64,000 bases of DNA from Beijerinckiaceae bacterium. GTDB lineage: Bacteria; Pseudomonadota; Alphaproteobacteria; Rhizobiales; Beijerinckiaceae. A program made the translations under genes and the position numbers. Below the pieces are notes generated by a model. It ran no database searches. It was given only the letters and a program-made list of their open reading frames with translations, and was not told the DNA's origin. Positions 60,518 to 64,000 of the stretch are shown here, in pieces; position 1 is the first letter of the stretch; every line of letters begins with the position of its first letter. The stretch spans positions 49,517-113,516 of the forward strand of contig JAUXWZ010000109.1 of the NCBI GenBank assembly GCA_030684835.1, written 5' to 3'.

Positions 60518-63178
60518 TCACGCAAGCGATCGCGTAACAATGTCACGAACGTCCGCGGAAAGTTCGCTGACGCTTGCAATACGCCTCAAGTTCATCTCGG
60601 CGAGGCCCCGTCGCCCGGCCTCCAGGGTCCGCCAGGTCTTGAAGGCGACCAGCAAGCGCGCGGCCACCTGCGCGTTGCGCGAGTCCGTTTCCAGCACGAC
60701 GTCGGCGACGAATGCATAGCCTGAGCCGTCGGGGGCGTTGAACTGCGTGGGGTTGGCGGCGAAAGAGCCAATGAGCGAACGAAGCCGATTTGGATTCGTA
60801 ATTGAGAATGCGTGGTGGCCCATCAGGGCGCGGACGCGCTCAAGAGTTCCCGCCTCGGGGATCATCGCCTGCAACGCAAACCACTTGTCGAGCACCAGTG
60901 GGTCGGCTGCATGGGCGCGGAAAAACGAGTCGAGCGCCGGTTCGCGCTGGCTGGCCCCGTTTAGAGTCAGAGCTGCAAGGGCGCCAAACATGTCTGTCAT
61001 GTTGTCTGCTGTCTCGAACTGCAGCATTGCGCGTGCGCCGCCGTCATCCCGGTCTGCCGCTACGAGCAAGTCGAGAGCCGCCTGTTTCATGGAACGCCGA
61101 CCTGCGCCGCTGGCGTCGGGTGTATAGGGAGCGGGAGCCGAGAGTTGGTCATGTACATTGCGCAATTGCGAGATGAGTGTGGAACCAAGCGCTTCGCGGA
61201 CGGATTTTCGCGCTAGATGAATCGCATCATGATCGACGTCTTTCCCCAGCTCGCGGGCAATGTCCGAGTCTGTTGGCAATGCCAGGGCCTGCGCCGCAAA
61301 TGCAGGGTCGTTTTTCCATTGTGCAAGAAGTCGCCCCGCAGCTTCGCAAAAGCCCGATGCATCCTGGGCCCCACCGCCTGTGCGGATTGAAGCTGCGGAC
61401 CGTATGATGAGCCCGGTCGCGTAGGTCTGCGCCGCCTGCCAGCGATTGAAATTGTCCTTGTCGTTGGCGAGAAGACGCAGCAAATCCTCTTCGGAATAAT
61501 TTGCCTCAACCCGCACGGGCGCCGAGAAACCTCGCAGCAATGAGGGCGTGACGCTTGTCGCGATATTGTTGAAGACAAGGACGCGCTTGTCGGAGGTCAG
61601 TTCAAACGTCCCGCGTTCAAGCTCCATCGGGCTCGCGCCGCCGTCTTGTCCCTCGTCCGGCGTCAACAGCGGCAGGTCGCCGTGCACGCTGACGAGCCCA
61701 AGCGCCACTGGCACCACCAGCGGGAGCTTTGTGGGCTGGCCGGGTGTTGCGGGGCAAGATTGCTCCAGTTCGAGAGTCAGCGTTTGTGCTGCCGGATCAT
61801 AACGCCAGCGCGCGGTCACGACAGGCGTTCCAGCTTGCTGATACCAGCGCATGAATTGCGATAGATCGCGCTCCGAAGTTTTTGCGAAACAGCCGATGAA
61901 ATCTTCCACAGTCGCGGCCGTTCCGTCGTAGCTATCGAAGTAGAGATTCATGCCCTCTTGGAATGCTTCATCGCCAATAAACCGCTTCAGCACGCGAATA
62001 ACCTCGGCGCCTTTCTCGTAAACGGTTGGCGTGTAGAAATTATTGATCTCGTGATAAACCTCGGGCCGCACATTGTGTGCGAGGGGCCCCGCGTCCTCTG
62101 TGAATTGGGCGGCGCGCAATGCGCGCACATCTGCAATGCGTTTCACGGTGCGCGACCGCTGGTCAGCCGAAAATTCCTGATCGCGAAAGACGGTGAGTCC
62201 TTCCTTCAGGCACAGCTGGAACCAGTCCCGGCATGTGATGCGATTGCCGGTCCAGTTGTGGAAGTATTCGTGGGCGATGATCGCTTCGATATTGGCGTAG
62301 TCGGCATCTGTTGCGGTCTGCGGCAGCGCGAGCACATACTTGTCGTTGAAGACGTTGAGACCCTTGTTCTCCATCGCGCCCATGTTGAAGTCGGATACGG
62401 CCACGATGTTGAAAACATCGAGATCATACTCTCGTCCGAACGCTTCTTCGTCCCAGCGCATGGAGCGCTTCAGCGCATCCATCGCATAATGCGCGCGCTG
62501 CGCCTTTCCGGGCTCCACGTATATGCCGAGTTCCACTTGTCTTCCCGACATCGTGGTGAACGTGTCCGAGAGACAGTCGAGTTCGCCGCCAACAAGCGCG
62601 AAAAGGTACGACGGTTTGGGGAAGGGATCATGCCACACCGCAAAGTGACGATCGGCGCCCGCATTGCCCTGAGCGACAAGATTGCCGTTACCGAGCAAAA
62701 CGGGGGCGTCTTTCCGGTCGCCTTCGATACGCGTTGTGTAAACCGAGAGAACATCCGGTCGATCAAGAAAATAGGTGATGCGTCGAAATCCCTCCGCCTC
62801 GCATTGTGTGCAGTACGCCGAGCCCGAGCGATAAAGTCCCATCAGTTGCGTATTGGCTGCCGGGTCGATGATGGTCTCGATATCCAACGTGAACGAGGTC
62901 TGGGGCGGCGCCGTAATCGTAAGTCGATCTGGCGTGAGGTCTGTGGGCGCAAGTTGAAGTTCGACACCGTCAAGCATGATGACGCCCGCAACGAGTCCAT
63001 CGCCGTCGAGAATGAGCGATGCCCCCACGCGCCCCTTCGGGTTAGGCCGCATCATCAGTCGTGCGCGCACCCGCGTGGCGCTGCGATGCAGCGAGATATC
63101 CAGATGAACTTCATCGATCAGGTAATCGGTGGGGCGGTAGTCTGCGAGACGGACGGCCTTGGCGTTGTCGGTGCGCAT
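60518..63178 (-). CDS. pepN: Aminopeptidase N
   Basis: The 886-residue M1 metallopeptidase has the exopeptidase motif GAMENKGLNVF near residue 268 and the zinc motif HEYFHNWTGNR (HExxH, near residue 303) with the downstream Glu in LKEGLTVFRDQEF. The length matches the E. coli type. It trims N-terminal residues from peptides in the cytoplasm. It precedes pleC on the same strand with a 199-base gap. Confidence 0.96.
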   Translation of the reverse strand: MRTDNAKAVRLADYRPTDYLIDEVHLDISLHRSATRVRARLMMRPNPKGRVGASLILDGDGLVAGVIMLDGVELQLAPTDLTPDRLTITAPPQTSFTLDIETIIDPAANTQLMGLYRSGSAYCTQCEAEGFRRITYFLDRPDVLSVYTTRIEGDRKDAPVLLGNGNLVAQGNAGADRHFAVWHDPFPKPSYLFALVGGELDCLSDTFTTMSGRQVELGIYVEPGKAQRAHYAMDALKRSMRWDEEAFGREYDLDVFNIVAVSDFNMGAMENKGLNVFNDKYVLALPQTATDADYANIEAIIAHEYFHNWTGNRITCRDWFQLCLKEGLTVFRDQEFSADQRSRTVKRIADVRALRAAQFTEDAGPLAHNVRPEVYHEINNFYTPTVYEKGAEVIRVLKRFIGDEAFQEGMNLYFDSYDGTAATVEDFIGCFAKTSERDLSQFMRWYQQAGTPVVTARWRYDPAAQTLTLELEQSCPATPGQPTKLPLVVPVALGLVSVHGDLPLLTPDEGQDGGASPMELERGTFELTSDKRVLVFNNIATSVTPSLLRGFSAPVRVEANYSEEDLLRLLANDKDNFNRWQAAQTYATGLIIRSAASIRTGGGAQDASGFCEAAGRLLAQWKNDPAFAAQALALPTDSDIARELGKDVDHDAIHLARKSVREALGSTLISQLRNVHDQLSAPAPYTPDASGAGRRSMKQAALDLLVAADRDDGGARAMLQFETADNMTDMFGALAALTLNGASQREPALDSFFRAHAADPLVLDKWFALQAMIPEAGTLERVRALMGHHAFSITNPNRLRSLIGSFAANPTQFNAPDGSGYAFVADVVLETDSRNAQVAARLLVAFKTWRTLEAGRRGLAEMNLRRIASVSELSADVRDIVTRSLA

Positions 63179-63238
63179 CGGGGAACTCCTGTCGATCCGG
63201 TTATCGCACGCTCGCGCGCGCTTGCAAGGTGTTCAGGG

Positions 63239-63838
63239 TCAGCCTTCATGCGCACCCACGGAGCGCGCCGCCGCTCCGGCCATCTCGTCGGCACGCTCGC
63301 TCAAGGGGCCTGGCAGCCGACCATAGAGCTTGAACACGGCGGGTTGCAGAACCGCGCCGAGCGCAGTGGCCGCTGCAAGATCAGGGTCCGTCATGGCAAT
63401 TTCGCCGCGTTCGATGGCGCGGCGCATGATCTTGCGCAATTCCTCCACCGCGTTGCCGTCTTCAGTCACGAAGCGCAGATGCGCATGCTGGTTCAGCAGA
63501 ATAAAGGCGAATACATCCGGCTCGTCATCAAAGAGTCTGCAGAATAGGCTCACAAGCTCGTGTGACGTTCGGACGAATGGCAAATCGCGCGCACTTATGG
63601 CCGCAATCTTTTGGGCTAGTGCGCCGTAGTGCGCGCGAAAAAGTTCGGATGCTATTTGTTCCTTCGATCCAAAATAGCGATACAGCGCTGCGTCGGCCAC
63701 GCCAACGGCCTGCGAAAGATCGCGGATGGTGGCGCCTTCCACCCCTTTTTCCGCGAACAGCCGCAGCGCTTCCTTTTCGATGCGGGCGCGCGTCGTGGCG
63801 CCGTCGCGTATCCGCTGCACGCGGGCCCCGACAGCCAT
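63239..63838 (-). CDS. TetR family transcriptional regulator
   Basis: The 199-residue regulator has the TetR helix-turn-helix (ALRLFAEKGVEGATIRDLSQ, VADAALYRYFGSKEQIASEL) and a helical ligand domain. ATG 63838 overlaps the stop of the acyl-ACP synthetase-like gene by one base (TGATG), so it probably regulates that lipid gene. Confidence 0.88.
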   Translation of the reverse strand: MAVGARVQRIRDGATTRARIEKEALRLFAEKGVEGATIRDLSQAVGVADAALYRYFGSKEQIASELFRAHYGALAQKIAAISARDLPFVRTSHELVSLFCRLFDDEPDVFAFILLNQHAHLRFVTEDGNAVEELRKIMRRAIERGEIAMTDPDLAAATALGAVLQPAVFKLYGRLPGPLSERADEMAGAAARSVGAHEG

Positions 63839-64000
63839 CAAGCGACACCTTGCGCGTTGATGCGCGCGCGCACGACACTGTTCAACTCCACGTAGTCAGG
63901 CTTGCCCGTGCCGAGCAGCGGTAGCGCATCCATGGTGAGGATTTCGGACGGAACCATCAGTTCGGTGGCGCCCATCTCCTTCATGTGGGCCTGCACGTCC
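63838..64000 (-). CDS. AMP-binding acyl-[ACP] synthetase-like protein, C-terminal fragment
   Basis: The minus-strand frame enters from the window edge and ends at 63840-63838. The 53 visible residues include TELMVPSEILTMD and LPLLGTGKPDYVEL, the C-terminal lysine-containing motif of AMP-forming acyl-CoA/ACP synthetases such as Aas. The main part lies outside the window. Confidence 0.7.
   Translation of the reverse strand, partial: DVQAHMKEMGATELMVPSEILTMDALPLLGTGKPDYVELNSVVRARINAQGVA

Noticed and set aside
61958..63547. 529-codon open frame on the plus strand
   Set aside because: It is fully antisense to pepN and its TetR neighbour, whose motifs are complete; long antisense frames are expected in GC-rich DNA.
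1..64000. tRNA genes, rRNA genes and CRISPR arrays
   Set aside because: By eye I saw no T-loop/anticodon arrangements, rRNA segments or regularly spaced repeats; a covariance-model scan was not possible.

Overview
This is a 64 kb stretch of a GC-rich alphaproteobacterial chromosome, most likely from the order Hyphomicrobiales (Rhizobiales). The evidence is a Ros/MucR regulator, a divJ-like kinase locus downstream of mucR, and the syntenic run two-component pair - ccmIEFH - degP - two-component pair - glnE - pleC - pepN, which from memory matches Sinorhizobium meliloti and relatives. A complete chromosomal gene transfer agent (GTA) cluster of the RcGTA type is also present. I see no tRNA, rRNA or CRISPR array. 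I cannot name the genus.

Left part (1-25,800): the window opens inside a low-GC FAD oxidoreductase gene that looks foreign. Housekeeping genes follow: a secreted metallophosphoesterase, iron superoxide dismutase, a Pro/Ala-rich membrane protein, a cysteine hydrolase coupled to oligopeptidase B, and mucR. A 2.37 kb IS1595-family element (8587-10956; 25-bp perfect inverted repeats, 8-bp target duplication) has inserted next to a small conserved gene. Besides its transposase it carries about 1.3 kb of cargo: a strongly structured, terminator-ended non-coding stretch, a HEPN-like ORF and two small ORFs. After it come a DUF6456 operon, sufE, a DUF5330-like gene, a divJ-like histidine kinase with a peptidoglycan-binding protein and DUF1491, DUF2336, a DUF1214 pair, an orphan TctC-type binding protein, otsB, penicillin-binding protein 1A, a YcgN-family protein, a Crp/Fnr regulator and a TIM-barrel isomerase.

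Middle part (25,860-44,480): an 18.5 kb GTA cluster reads rightward from one good promoter preceded by inverted repeats. It encodes TerS, TerL, portal, a g3.5-like protein, a tiny 47-codon ORF, prohead protease, capsid, connectors, tail proteins, tail-tip proteins and the g15 host-specificity protein, then tail-fibre genes and a full lysis cassette (GH108 endolysin, holin, nested Rz/Rz1-type spanins). Two unrelated genes sit inside it on the opposite strand: a trypsin-like protease and a YdcH-like protein. The adhesion end looks damaged or reorganised: g15 is split at a GTGA stop/start overlap and the DUF2793 fibre gene carries two frameshifts.

Right part (44,500-64,000): a PepSY-type periplasmic protein followed by a FeuP/FeuQ-like pair, the cytochrome c maturation operon ccmIEFH, the periplasmic protease DegP, a second OmpR-type pair, glnE, pleC (opposite strand), pepN, a TetR regulator and the C-terminal end of an AMP-binding acyl-ACP synthetase-like gene that runs out of the window. 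CtrA-like boxes (TTAA-N7-TTAAC with one or two mismatches) lie upstream of the divJ-like gene, the DUF2336 gene, the PBP1A gene and pleC, suggesting a cell-cycle thread through the window.
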